64,000 nt of DNA from the NCBI GenBank assembly GCA_949987705.1, contig OX465281.1, positions 139,982,876 to 140,046,875 of the forward strand. The letters are read 5' to 3'. Below, piece by piece: positions 22,060 to 32,673 of the stretch. Each line of letters opens with the position of its first letter. Within the stretch, counting starts at the first letter, position 1. This DNA is from Thereva unica. Its lineage: Eukaryota; Arthropoda; Insecta; Diptera; Therevidae. Under the pieces are notes generated by a model. The model was not told where the DNA came from, ran no database searches, and worked only from the letters and a program-made list of their open reading frames with translations. The translations under genes and the position numbers were made by a program.

Positions 22060-22271
22060 GGTGTGGGCCAATTCTTAGCCGCTGTTATTTTCTCAGGATC
22101 TGTTTGAACTCCATTGGATGAAACCACATGTCCGAGGTAGTTGACTTAGTCTCTGAACAGTACGCACTTTTTAGGGCTCCTTCCTTTTCCAACGACGATA
22201 ATATCGTCCAAATAAACCAGACAAGTCTTCCATGTCAGTCCTCGCAAGACGCATTCCATCAGTCGTTCGAA
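22060..22271 (-). pseudogene. gypsy2 RT palm fragment
   Basis: Complement of the gypsy1 RT around the YLDD box (about 29880-30170), ending abruptly inside the SATFERLME-equivalent codons where it meets the LTR. Adjacent to the hAT duplication on its left. Confidence 0.85.
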
Positions 22272-22775
22272 TGTTACGTTTTTACGGGTTAACGGATTCG
22301 TAGGATTAATTAAGGAACACACTTTTTAACTATCCACACAAAATTTATTTATTACAAAACAAAACACAATTTAACAATAAACACAATTCTTACAGTTCAC
22401 TATAATCACTTGCCCTATTCGCACTATTAAATTATATCTATCGCTTTATAGTTCACTTTTAAATCACCACTTTTCACTGTTCTCACTTTAGAACCCTTTT
22501 ATCGCCTTTCAAATCAAAACTGACTCTCTCTGCGCCTGCAAGCCGCTTTTATATCCAAGCTCCACCTTTATTTAACTTCTGGAACCTTTGTCCCTTTTCT
22601 CGAGCCTAGTGGTATGTTCTTTTCTTTTCGTCCAGAAGCTTGAAGTTGTCTTCACTTATCGCGCGTTCCAATTTTTGTTTAGTATATAAATCATTAGTTC
22701 AGACATCAACCAGAGTTGTTACCGACAATCGTTGATTATGCTTTTTCACAAACAGATGGCGCATAAATCATCACA
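22272..22775 (-). repeat. gypsy2 5' LTR
   Basis: 504 bp, TGTTACG... to ...CATCACA on the plus strand. It is followed by two extra partial LTR copies from a tandem triplication. Confidence 0.9.
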
Positions 22776-23276
22776 ATATTAACACCTTGCTTTTATATCC
22801 AAGCTCCACCTTTATTTAACTTCTGGAACCTTTGTCCCTTTTCTCGAGCCTAGTGGTATGTTCTTTTCTTTTCGTCCAGAAGCTTGAAGTTGTCTTCACT
22901 TATCGCGCGTTCCAATTTTTGTTTAGTACATAAATCATTAGTTCAGACATCAACCAGAGTTGTTACCGACAATCGTTGATTATGCTTTTTCACAAACAGA
23001 TGGCGCATAAATCATCACAATATTAACACCTTGCTTTTATATCCAAGCTCCACCTTTATTTAACTTCTGGAACCTTTGTCCCTTTTCTCGAGCCTAGTGG
23101 TATGTTCTTTTCTTTTCGTCCAGAAGCTTGAAGTTGTCTTCACTTATCGCGCCTTCCAATTTTTGTTTAGTACATAAATCATTAGTGCACACATCAACCA
23201 GAGTTGTTACCGACAATCGTTGATTATGCTTTTTCACAAACAGATGGCGCATAAATCATCACAATATTAACACCTT
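22545..23276. repeat. 244-bp tandem triplication across the LTR/flank junction
   Basis: Units at 22545-22788, 22789-23032 and 23033-23276, each running from GCTTTTATATCCAAGC through the LTR end CATCACA and the 13 host bases ATATTAACACCTT. They differ at only a few positions. Because each unit contains host flank, the amplification happened after gypsy2 inserted. Confidence 0.95.
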
Positions 23277-23590
23277 GAGAACATTAGTGGAGCAGTTTAC
23301 TGAATTCCGATCTCCCCTTTACCTTGCTTTCGTAGACTATGAGAAAGCGTTCGACTCGGTTAATAAGAGTTTCATTTGGCAGGCACTACGACAGAGTTCT
23401 CCATAATGGAAAATTATCCGACAGCTTTGAGGTGAGCTCAGGAGTACGACAAGGATGCCTACTTTCGCCATACGGCGCTCTAGATAATAGAACAGGCGGC
23501 ATACAATGTGGTTTGGTAGACCGCCTTAAGGATCTCGACTACGCAGAAGATATCTGTTTGCTGGCCCAGAACCCACAGACACCAGGGGCC
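23268..23590 (+). pseudogene. RTE-like LINE reverse transcriptase, 3' fragment (split by gypsy2)
   Basis: Continues the fragment at 18815-19149: NTLRTLVEQFTEFRSPLY, AFVDYEKAFDSVN with a catalytic aspartate, then a frameshift, SSGVRQGCLLSP, and a decayed YADD box (DYAEDICLLAQN). It stops at about 23590, where AT-rich DNA begins. Confidence 0.85.
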
Positions 23591-24135
23591 CGTTTTTATA
23601 ATACGCTTTTTCTTAAAATCTACTTTCTAATTTTAATTTTTCAATTTTGTTGTCCATGTAATACGAAAATTTAACGAATTTTCGCAAATTAACGAATGGT
23701 GCCTTACGCCACCTATAAGTTGTTCGTACCTTGCCAAACGACTAGTTAAACGTAAAATATATTAAAAACATGGAATAAATTGTGTTAAGATAAATACCTA
23801 ACCGGTATTTTGAATAAAACCACTCTTTAGTTTCTTACATATTTACATTTGTTGTGATGAAAAGCGGACATAACTTGCTCTCAAGTTTAATTAATATAAT
23901 TGAAACCATACTTTTTGATATTGGACAAGTAAAATCATTTCCCTCCGTATTTTGGTACCCACCAGAAGATAGAATAATTAAAGTTACAGCTAGTCTTAGT
24001 ACGGGTGGGATGAATGTTATTGGTTGACCAACTTATTTATTAAAGATTTTACATAATAAATTGAATTATCCCTTACTCCTTATTTGGCATATCTAAAGAA
24101 TTTGATTTATGCCTTAATTTTCGTTTGAAAATATT
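23591..24135. other. No gene seen
   Basis: AT-rich (many T and A runs) without coding frames or bounded repeats. Confidence 0.6.
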
Positions 24136-24293
24136 GTGATGATTTATGCGCCATCTGTTTGTGAAAAAGCATAATCAACGATTGTCGATAACAACTCTGG
24201 TGGATGTCTCAACTAATGATTTATGTACTAAACTAAAATTGGAACGCGCGATAAGTGAAGACAACTTCTGGACGAAAAGAAAAGAACATACCA
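24136..24293 (+). repeat. Gypsy LTR fragment (gypsy1/2 family)
   Basis: TGTGATGATTTATGCGCC through GAACATACCAC matches the first ~160 bp of the gypsy1 LTR, then joins ATTGATTAT, which is repeat-G text. The 62-codon frame in it is LTR sequence. Confidence 0.9.
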
Positions 24294-24305
24294 CATTGAT
24301 TATTA

Positions 24306-24739
24306 CCCCGTTTATGACTAGGTTGAAAAGTTGAGTCGAGGTTGAGTTGAAATATCGACTACCGTATATGATGTGGAGTTGAGTACACTTTGGGTTGAAA
24401 TAGAGTTGAACTGATATCAAAACATAACCTCAAATTTTTGGTTGAAATTCACTTATATTGTACGTAAAAATTCAAAACGAAATAACATTTTGTTCCTGTA
24501 CGGGAAAAAACACCGAACACAAAACAAACGCCGAAAGCGAACTTCACGGTTGGCAAACAAACAAAACAAATGTCACTTCAACCCACTTTCAACTCAACCC
24601 GCGTATATGAGGCGAAATATCAACACGATCCAGGTAGGAGAGCTGATTTGGGTTGAGTGGACCCAGTTTCAACTCGACATCCGTTTATGACTGGGTTGAA
24701 CCCGGGTTCAACCTGAGTTGAACCTAGTCATAAACGGGG
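24306..24739. mobile_element. TA-flanked MITE with GTTGAA-rich interior
   Basis: Ends CCCCGTTTATGACTAGGTT and AACCTAGTCATAAACGGGG are inverse, with TA on both sides. The interior near both ends is full of GGTTGA/TCAACC repeats, giving a long imperfect hairpin. 434 bp, no transposase. It interrupts repeat-G text (ATTGATTAT / TATACTAAG). Confidence 0.88.
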
Positions 24740-24746
24740 TATATAT
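24732..24746. repeat. Target-site duplication of LINE2
   Basis: AAACGGGGTATATAT, repeated exactly at 26378-26392. Confidence 0.95.
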
Positions 24747-26377
24747 TCTTCTTCTTCGATGGCTCTACGGCCCAATTCCAGCCTTGGCCTCCTTCAGCTT
24801 CTTCCTCCAGACGTCTCTCTGCTCCGCAGCTTGTCTCCAGTTTCTCGTGTTGAGCAGTTTCGCTGCATCGGTCTTAACATTATCTTCCCATCTTGACCGT
24901 GGTTTGCCAACTGGTCTTTTGCCATCTGGTAGTAGATACAGGGATTTTTTGGTATCCTTGAGTCATCCATTCTTTGGACATGACCGGCCCAACGTAAACG
25001 CAGTAGCTTGGCATGGGTCGAAAGTTTACATTCTTTGTATAAGTCGTACAATTCGTGATTGTAGCGTATTCTCCATGCATTGTCTTCATTAATTGGGCCG
25101 TATATCCTTCGGAGAACCTTCCTCTCAAATATATCCAACTTGTCGGCGGATTTTTGGGAGATACTCCATGCTTCACAACCATACGTAGCTACTATACGTA
25201 TGATGGTTTTGTAGACTCTTATTTTTGTTTTTCTGTGGATGTCTCTGGATTTCATTACTGGCAGTAGTGAGAAGTATGTTCTGTTTGCGGCGTTTATTCT
25301 TCTTTGTACGTCTATCGTTTCATCGTTGTCTTCATTGACTGTGGACCCCAGGTAGTTAAATTGGCTTACCCGTTCGAAGTTATATTCCCCCCAGGTGGTG
25401 TTGTGGTTTCTTCTTCTTCTTTCCACCCTTGACTGAATTAGAATCTTGCTCTTGTCTGCATTTATTTGCAGCCCTATATGTTTAGCTCCATCTTCTAATT
25501 CTGTGAATACTTCTCTAAGGTATGACAGTGATCTGGCAAGGCAGTTTATGTCGTCGGCATATCCTGCCAACTGTTTTGATTTGTTAAGCAGGGTTGCGTT
25601 CGCATCAATGTTTACTTTGCGAATTACTCCTTCAAGGCAGAGATTAAATAGCATGGGTGCCAGCCCATCGCCCTGCTTTAAGCCTTGCCTGACTGGGAAG
25701 GACTCCGTCAATTCTCCTTGTATTCTGACTGCACACCTTGTATTTTCCATTGTCATTTTAGTCAGTTTCACTATCTTTAGGGGTATGTTTAGGTCCAGCA
25801 TTATCGCATACATTTTTTCCCTGTCGATGCTGTCGTATGCTTGTTTAAAGTCGATGAAAAGTTGATACACGTCGATGTTGTATTCCCAGCATTTTCGGAG
25901 GATTTGCCTTATTGAAAAAAGTTGATCCATCGTTGACCTATTTCTTCTGAATCCAGCTTGGTATTCACTTATTACGGCTTCTGCATAAGGTTCCAGTCTG
26001 GCCTTAATTATATTGGTCATTATTTTATACACTGTGCTTAAAAGAGATATGCCTCTGTAATTTGCACAGTTGAATCTATCTCCTTTCTTGTGTATTGGGC
26101 AGATAATGCTTTGCTCCCAATCTTCAGGCATTTTTTCGTTCCTCCATATGCAGCATAGTAATTCATGTATAGCTGCTGAAAGCGGTTCGCCTCCTTGCTT
26201 GATCAGCTCTGCTGGGATGTTATCAATTCCTGGAGATTTGTTATTTCTTAAGAGTCGTATGGCACTTTGTACTTCCTCCAGAGTGGGTTCGTTTGTTTCT
26301 CTGGTGTCATCGTTATGTTGTGCACGGGGTTCTGGTACGTGTCGGATGCTCTCGTTTGCGTTCAGCAGCTCGCTAAA
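24747..26377 (-). mobile_element. LINE2: 5'-truncated RTE-like retrotransposon
   Basis: A 1631-bp minus-strand insertion bounded by 15-bp duplications, with a GAA-repeat tail at its 3' end (TCTTCTTCTTCG on plus, 24747). It starts inside the coding region, so it is 5'-truncated. It is a different family from LINE1 but of the same general kind. Confidence 0.95.
24794..26377 (-). pseudogene. Reverse transcriptase of LINE2 (truncated, one frameshift)
   Basis: The frame is open from the insertion edge (SELLNANESI) through NNKSPGIDNIPAELIKQ, MPEDWEQSIICPIHKKGD, FIDFKQAYDSI, VRQGLKQGDGLAPMLFN and the catalytic YADD (25550-25561) to LRLRWAGHVQRMDDS. At about 24945 an A-run indel shifts the frame. 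The true ending continues in another frame (KPRSRWEDN-type codons) while the annotated frame runs to 24794. The endonuclease is absent. About 530 codons. Confidence 0.9.
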
Positions 26378-26394
26378 AAACGGGGTATATATAC

Positions 26395-27051
26395 TGTGAT
26401 GATTTATGCGCCATCTGGTTGTGAAAAAGCATAATCAACGATTGTCGGTAACAACTCTGGTTGATGTCTGAACTAATGATTTATGTACTAAACAAAAATT
26501 GGAACTCGCGATAAGTGAAGACAACATCAAGCTTCTGGACGAAAAGAAAAGAACATACCACTAGACTCGAGAAAAGGGACGAAGGTTCCAGAAGTTAAAA
26601 TAAAGGTGGAGCTTGGATATAAAAGCGGCTTGCAGGCGCTGAGAGAGTCAGTTTTGATTTGAAAGGCGATAAAAGTGTTCTAAAGTGAAAACAGTGAAAA
26701 GTGGTGATTTAAAAGTGAACTATAAAGCGATAGTTAGAATTTAATAGTGCGAGCTAATAAAGTGCAAGTGATTATAGTGAACTGTAAAGGGCCCAATACA
26801 CGAGCGCTCCATCCGACTTACGCCACGCCAATACAACAACAATTTCTTTGTATACAAATGACAAGTGCATACAAATTGTTGTTGCTTTGGCGTGGCGTAA
26901 GTCGGATGGAGCGCTCATGTATTGGGCCCTTAAGAATTGTGTTTGTAATTAAATTGTGTTTGGTTTGTAATAAATAAATTATTGTGTGGATAATTAAAAA
27001 GTGTATTCCTTAATTAATCCTACGAATCCGTTAAGCCGGAAAAACGTAACA
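26395..27051 (+). repeat. gypsy1 5' LTR
   Basis: 657 bp, TGTGATG...CGTAACA. It equals the 501-bp 3' LTR plus a 143-bp MITE with its TAA and small indels. It should contain the element's promoter; TATAAAAGCGG near 26617 is a candidate TATA box, also present in the 3' LTR. Confidence 0.94.
26788..26930. mobile_element. Harbinger-like MITE inside the gypsy1 5' LTR
   Basis: 143 bp with almost complete inverted arms of about 60 bp (AGGGCCCAATACACGAGCGC and its inverse, one or two differences), flanked by TAA (26785-26787, 26931-26933). The 3' LTR has the empty site CTGTAAGAATTG. It would fold into a tight hairpin in the LTR transcript. Confidence 0.95.
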
Positions 27052-27053
27052 AT

Positions 27054-27071
27054 TGGTGTCAGAAGTGGGAT
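27054..27071 (+). promoter_or_regulatory. gypsy1 primer-binding site
   Basis: TGGTGTCAGAAGTGGGAT begins two bases after the LTR, where a tRNA 3' end should pair (TGG matches the complement of CCA). The tRNA was not identified with certainty. Confidence 0.85.
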
Positions 27072-27154
27072 TAATTAAGAGATAAGTGAACTTGAATAAT
27101 AATTGTGACTGGAATTTAAATTTTGTGCGTGAGAAATAAGGACTTATTAATAAA

Positions 27155-28558
27155 ATGGGTTGAAAGTTAGTGAATTTGCGCACTGTGGAGTTGAAAAGAG
27201 AATTAAGTAAGCGCTCGTTGTCAACAGTGGGGGCTAAAAGTGCCCTAACCGCCATGCTTCGAGAAGGTATGGTGAACGAAGGTAAGGATACTGAAACCTA
27301 CATGTTTGAAGGCGAGGTAGAAGCGGAACCAGAAGAAACGACAGTGAGTATGGCAGAACTTTTTAAGACATTGATGGTGATGAAAGAGGCGCAAGAACGG
27401 TCATCAGCTGCGCAAGAACGTGCATCGGCAGAGGTGAAGGAAGTGATCACGGCGGAAGTGTTGGCGTTAAAAGATGAACAGAAATTGTTAGCAGTAGCTC
27501 ATGAACGCTCGTTAGCAGAACTCAAAGAGTCTATGGAAGAACAGAGAAACCAGATGGAGCAGAAATTCGAACTAATGTCACTCTCTGTTGACAAAAAGCT
27601 GGATAACGTAAAGGAGAATGTAAAGAATGATCTGGAAAATCTCGAATGTTCCATTAAAGTAAATGTAGAGAATGATCTGGAAAGGCTCGAAAATTCCATG
27701 AGGGAAAATGATGAAAAGTTGAAAATTGAGCTAGAATCGGTCAGAGCCGAGCTAGAAAGGGTAAAGATTCACCACCCAGCGACAGCATCACATGAAGTCA
27801 TCGGAGCTAGGAAACTGCAGCCTCCAACTTTCGACGGGCAAAGCCCATGGCCTACTTATAAGCTCCAATTCGAAGCAGCAGCAACAGGCAATTACTGGAC
27901 TGAGGAGGAAAAAGCAACGGCCTTAACGTTGTCACTAAGGGGCACAGCAGCAGAAATATTGCAGTCAATACCAGCAGAACATCGCAACAGCTACGGGTTC
28001 TTAGTTCAAGCCCTGGAAATGCGTTACGGTGATCAGCACCTGCAAGAGGTTTATCAACTTCAACTTCGAAATAGACTTCAAAAGCCAGGAGAAACTTTAC
28101 AACAACTATGCGCCGATATCGAGAGGTTAGTGCATCTGGCTTATCCTAGCTTCGGCCAAGACTACATCTACGAAGTAGCAAGAGAGGCTTTTCTTAACTC
28201 TTTTGCTGACCGAGATCTACAACAAGCAGCCAGATTGGCCGGAAAGAAGAATACCGCTGAAGTTTTGGCATATGCTCTGGCATACGAGGCAGCGAAGCAA
28301 GCATCAAGAAGTGCAGTCTGCATCAGAGAGATCCACACAACAGAGGATATTTGCAACAGAATGAATGCAACGGAAGTACGCAGTCGACTCCGATGCTGGA
28401 ACTGTAATGAACCGGGTCATTTGCAAAGGAATTGCAGAAAGCGAAGGAGAGCAGAGTCTTGTTGTGAAAAATGCGGACATCGGCAGAAAGGTGATCAGAG
28501 GGAGGCCGAAAACAATGACTCCGTGTCTCCCCGTAGACAGCAGCAGGGAAACGAATAA
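27155..28558 (+). pseudogene. gypsy1 gag (premature stop at codon 3)
   Basis: ATG at 27155 is followed by GGT and then TGA at 27161-27163. The rest of the frame is open to the stop at 28556-28558, so about 463 residues follow in frame. The N-terminus (NLRTVELKRELSKRSLS then GAKSALTAML) fits the SAP DNA-binding motif. A long charged coiled-coil-like region follows (about residues 60-200), then the capsid region (PPTFDGQSPWPTYK onward) and one CCHC knuckle, CWNCNEPGHLQRNC. Gag would assemble the particle. The stop at codon 3 would block normal initiation unless translation restarts. It could be read through or be a sequencing error. Confidence 0.9.
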
Positions 28559-28596
28559 AGACTAACTCCATGGGGCGGGAGTTAGTCGGGGAAATC

Positions 28597-31500
28597 TAAG
28601 CCCCCGGTGTCATCATCACCACTATCAAACAACTGCAGCGTAGTGGCAACAGCCTGGTCATCGATGGAAAGATTGGAGCGGAAAAATGCACAATAACTGT
28701 AGACACTGGTGCTTCAAAATCTGTTATCCGCGCTGACATGGTCGGCAATAAATGGCTGAAAGACGCACGCCAATACAGACTGAAAACTGCAACAGGAGAG
28801 CCAGTACGATTACACGGGGAAATTATGTTGGATGTGTTTCTCGCTGACATTGGATTTTCACATTCGTTCCTGGTAGCTGATATAACAGACGAGTGTATTC
28901 TCGGTCTGGACTTTATGAAAGCACATAAAATTCTACTGGACATTGGAGAGGAAATACTGAGTTATGACAACAAGGAGATTCCAATGGCCACAGGATCCAC
29001 TTGTTATTCGCAGCTTAAAGTCGTCGTTTGTGAAGATACCGTGCTTCCTCCGTGTGCTGAGAAATTGGTACGAGCGATAGTCGATGGTGATCCCGGGAGC
29101 TACCGATTTTACCTTATCGAACCAGAGCAAAGGGGACCAATCAAAAATATAGCAATTGGAAAATGTCTGGTGAGCATCGACGACAAAAAGGAGGTAGTTG
29201 TGAGAGTGCTAAATACTAACGAACGAGAAATACGATTGAAGAAGGATACGGTTTTGGGAAAAGGAGAACCGGCAGAACAGATTACATTAGTGGAGTGCGC
29301 TAACATCGAAACGGCTCCAAAACCAAAGCCAAAGGCCACGAAATTAGTAAATGCAGTGCTCTCGACTAGTTGTCTTGACCAAAAACAGTATCTCCAGGCA
29401 AGAAAATTAGTAGAGGATTTCAGTGATATCTTCGCCATGAGAGATGATGACTTTGGGAAAACGGACATCGTTCAACACAGGATCGACACCAAAGATGCCC
29501 AGCCAATTAAACAACCGCCGAGAAGACTACCACTAGCCAAGCGGGAAGAGGCAGCCGGTATGATTGAAGATATAAGACAAGGCCTTATAGAGGAGTCGAA
29601 AAGCCCTTGGATGTCTCCCGTGGTTCTAGTCAGAAAGAAAGATGGCAGTACAAGATTTTGCGTGGATTATCGGCGGTTAAATGACATCACTAAAAAGGAC
29701 AGCTACCCATTACCTCGTATCGATGACACACTGGATACTCTCTCTGGAGCTAAATGGTTTTCTACCTTGGATCTTAAGAGCGGCTACTGGCAAGTCGAAA
29801 TTCACCCGGAGGACCGAGAAAAGACAGCCTTCTCTGTAGGAAACGGCCTGTGGCAGTTTACAGTCATGCCGTTTGGACTGTGTAATGCTCCAGCTACATT
29901 CGAACGACTGATGGAATGCGTCTTGCGAGGACTGACATGGAAGACTTGTCTGGTTTATTTGGACGATATCATCGTCGTTGGAAAAAGTTTCGAGAAACAT
30001 CTGGGCAATCTACGAGAGGTTTTCCAAAAGTTGAGAACAGCCCAACTGAAACTCAGCCCTAAAAAGTGCGTACTGTTCAGAGACCAAGTCAACTATCTCG
30101 GACATGTGGTTTCATCCAATGGAGTTCAAACAGATCCTGAGAAAATAACAGTGGTTAAGAATTGGCCCACACCGAAGGATAAACATGAACTTCGAAGCTT
30201 TTTGGGATTTGCCACCTATTATAGGCGTTTTGTCAGGAATTTTGCCGACAAGGCTAAGGAATTACATAAACTGACAGAAAAAGGAAAACCATTTATCTGG
30301 ACAGAAAAGTGCGAGGAAAATTTGAACACACTAAAACGAGGACTTTGCCAAGCACCAATACTCACATACCCGAAGCCAGGCGAAAGATTCATACTGGACA
30401 CAGACGGGAGTAATGTCGGGATTGGTGCAGTGCTATCACAAAACTTCGACGGACAGGAAAAGGTCATAGCTTATTACAGTAGAGCGCTGTCAAAATCGGA
30501 GCGGAATTACTGTGTCACAAGACGGGAACTAGGTATTGGCAATCGTGGACTCAACTAAACACTTCCACAAGTATCTCTATGGGCAAAACTTCATCCTTCG
30601 AACGGATCATGCAGCATTAAAATGGCTGATGTAATTCAAAAACCCTGAAGGACAAGTGGCAAGATGGATAGAGAGACTTCAGTCCTACGACTTCAATACA
30701 GACCACAGAAAGGGAAGAAACCATGGAAATGCAGATGCACTCTCCCGGCGACCATGCGTACCAGACTGCAAACATTGTGGACGTATCGAGGAAAAGTGTC
30801 AAAGGACGACAGTCGAGCCAACGACAGGATGGGATGACCAGGAACTCCGAGACGCCCAACGTGACTACCCGGATATTTCTTCAATTCTGACATGGAAGGA
30901 ATACGAGGAAAAGCCTGAATGGAAGGACATTGCTGAGAGGAGCGAGACCCTGAAGAGCTATTGGGCCCAATGGGATTCCTTGTACATTGAGCGAGGAGTA
31001 TTAAAGCGCAAATGGGAAACCGCTGACGGTACCTCTCATGGAATGCAGGTATTAGTCCCTCGCGTTAGAATAAGGGATATTCTCGAGGAGTGTCATAACG
31101 GCGCATGAGGAGGACATCTGGGAGTCAATAAAACTTTGGCAAAAATAAGAGATAGATTCTATTGGCTTCACATGCGAGACGATGTTGCAGACTGGTGCCG
31201 TAAATGCACAACCTGTGCCAGCAGCAAGGGCCCTCGGGTAAGAACAAAAGGAGAAATGCAGCAATACAACGTGGGAGCCCCATTTGAAAGAATCGCAATT
31301 GATGTGGCGGGACCTTTTTCGGTGTCAGACCAAGGAAATCGTTACATTTTGGTGATCATGGACTACTTCAGTAAGTGGCCCGAAGCATATGCCATTCCAA
31401 ATCAGGAAGCAATCACTGTTGCAGAGGAATTAGTGAACAATTGGATCTGCAGATTTGGTGTTCCTCATGAGCTTCATTCTGACCGAGGCAGAAACTTTGA

Positions 31501-32161
31501 ATCTCAAGTTTTTCAAGAAGTATGTAAGATACTTGGAGTGAAGAAGACCAGGACGACGCCCCTTCATCCCCAGTCCTATGGAATGGTAGAGCGATTTAAC
31601 AGGACAATGCTAGAACACCTAAGGAAAGTTGTTAGTGAGCACCAGCGTGACTGGGACAGTTATATCCCTATATTTCTAATGGCATATCGGACAGCGGTTC
31701 ATAATTCCACAGGACAAACCCCTTGTAGTGTGATTTTTGGAAGACAAATCCGGTTGCCAAGCGACTTGAAATTTGGGACACCTGTTGAAAGCAGCGAGTC
31801 TACTGGCGGTTATACAGGTGAACTTCGTGATCGACTCGCAGATATCCATCAGCTTGCAAGGAAGAATCTTAAGATAGCCAGTAACAGGATGAAAACTAGG
31901 TACGACCTCCGAGCAAACTGTAACGGATACCAGGAAGGTGACCTCGTTTGGCTGTTCAACCCTCGACGACGAAAAGGCAAGTCTCCGAAACTTCAGCGCC
32001 AGTGGGAGGGGCCCTATAAAATCCTAACACGGATCAACGATGTTGTCTACAGGATTCAACAAGGACCCAAAGCCAAGAAGAAGATTGTGCACATAGACAG
32101 GCTGTGCCCATATCATCAGCCGGATCCAGGATGGACAACTGTTCGGGACGAACAGTCCTAA
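28597..32161 (+). pseudogene. gypsy1 pol (three lesions)
   Basis: The pol frame opens after the TAA at 28594-28596, in another frame from gag. Protease has DTGASKSVI (about 28697). RT has FCVDYRRLNDI, FSTLDLKSGYWQ and the catalytic YLDD (29956-29967). RNase H starts at ILDTDGSNVGIG. A 4-bp insertion at about 30531-30534 shifts the frame (gypsy2 lacks it). A TAA at about 30629-30631 replaces a CAA, and a TGA at 31106-31108 lies just before GGHLGVNKTL. Integrase follows with CTTCASSKGP (zinc region), IDVAGPF, HSDRGRNF and VERFNRTM, ending at 32161. Each break is a single small event. Confidence 0.93.
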
Positions 32162-32172
32162 GGAGGGGGCAA
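32160..32172 (+). promoter_or_regulatory. gypsy1 polypurine tract
   Basis: AAGGAGGGGGCAA directly precedes the 3' LTR; plus-strand DNA priming site. Confidence 0.88.
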
Positions 32173-32673
32173 TGTGATGATTTATGCGCCATCTGTTTGT
32201 GAAAAAGCATAATCAACGATTGTCGGTAACAACTCCGGTTGATGTCTAAACTAATGATTTATGTACTAAACTAAAATTGGAACGCGCGATAAGTGAAGAC
32301 AACTTCAAGCTTCTGGATGAAAAGAAATGAACATACCACTAGGCTCGAGAGGGTTCCAGAAGTTAAATAAAGGTGGAGCTTGGATATAAAAGCGGCTTGC
32401 AGGCGCTGAGAAAGTCAGTTTTGATTTGAAAGGCGATAAAAGTGTTCTAAAGTGAGAAACAGTGAAAAGTTGTGATTTAAAAGTGAACTATAAAGCGATA
32501 GATAGAATTTAATAGTGCGAGTTATTAAATTAAAAGTGATTATAGTGAACTGTAAGAATTGTGTTTGTAATTAAATTGTGTTTGGTTTATAATAAATAAA
32601 TTATTGTGTGGATAATTAAAAAGTGTATTCCTTAATTAATCCTACGAATCCGTTAAGCCGGAAAAACGTAACA
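32173..32673 (+). repeat. gypsy1 3' LTR
   Basis: 501 bp, TGTGATG...CGTAACA, differing from the 5' LTR by the MITE and by scattered substitutions and small deletions. Confidence 0.95.

Larger units (their letters stand above)
19150..23263 (-). mobile_element. gypsy2: minus-strand Ty3/Gypsy remnant
   Basis: Same family as gypsy1. Its 3' LTR is 19150-19659 and its 5' LTR begins at 22272. It ends TGTTACG...CATCACA (the TG...CA rule) and is flanked by the 4-bp duplication ATAT. It lacks the primer site, gag and protease: mid-RT is joined directly to the 5' LTR at about 22271. It also lacks about 330 bp between RNase H and integrase (at about 20631). A hAT element sits inside. It cannot replicate on its own. 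Confidence 0.93.
26395..32673 (+). mobile_element. gypsy1: full-length Ty3/Gypsy element, mutated
   Basis: LTRs 26395-27051 and 32173-32673, 4-bp duplication ATAC (26391-26394 and 32674-32677), primer site at 27054 and purine tract at 32160-32172. Order is gag, protease, RT, RNase H, integrase, the normal Gypsy order. No envelope frame. gag and pol carry at least four disabling lesions, so it is dead but well preserved. It landed next to LINE2 within repeat G. Confidence 0.96.

Noticed and set aside
22545..23276. CRISPR-like array (regular direct repeats)
   Set aside because: Repeats are contiguous 244-bp LTR units without spacers in a eukaryotic retroelement.
24136..32673. A larger composite Gypsy running from 24136 to 32673
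   Set aside because: The exact 4-bp duplication ATAC flanks 26395-32673 only; 24136-24293 is a separate scrap.
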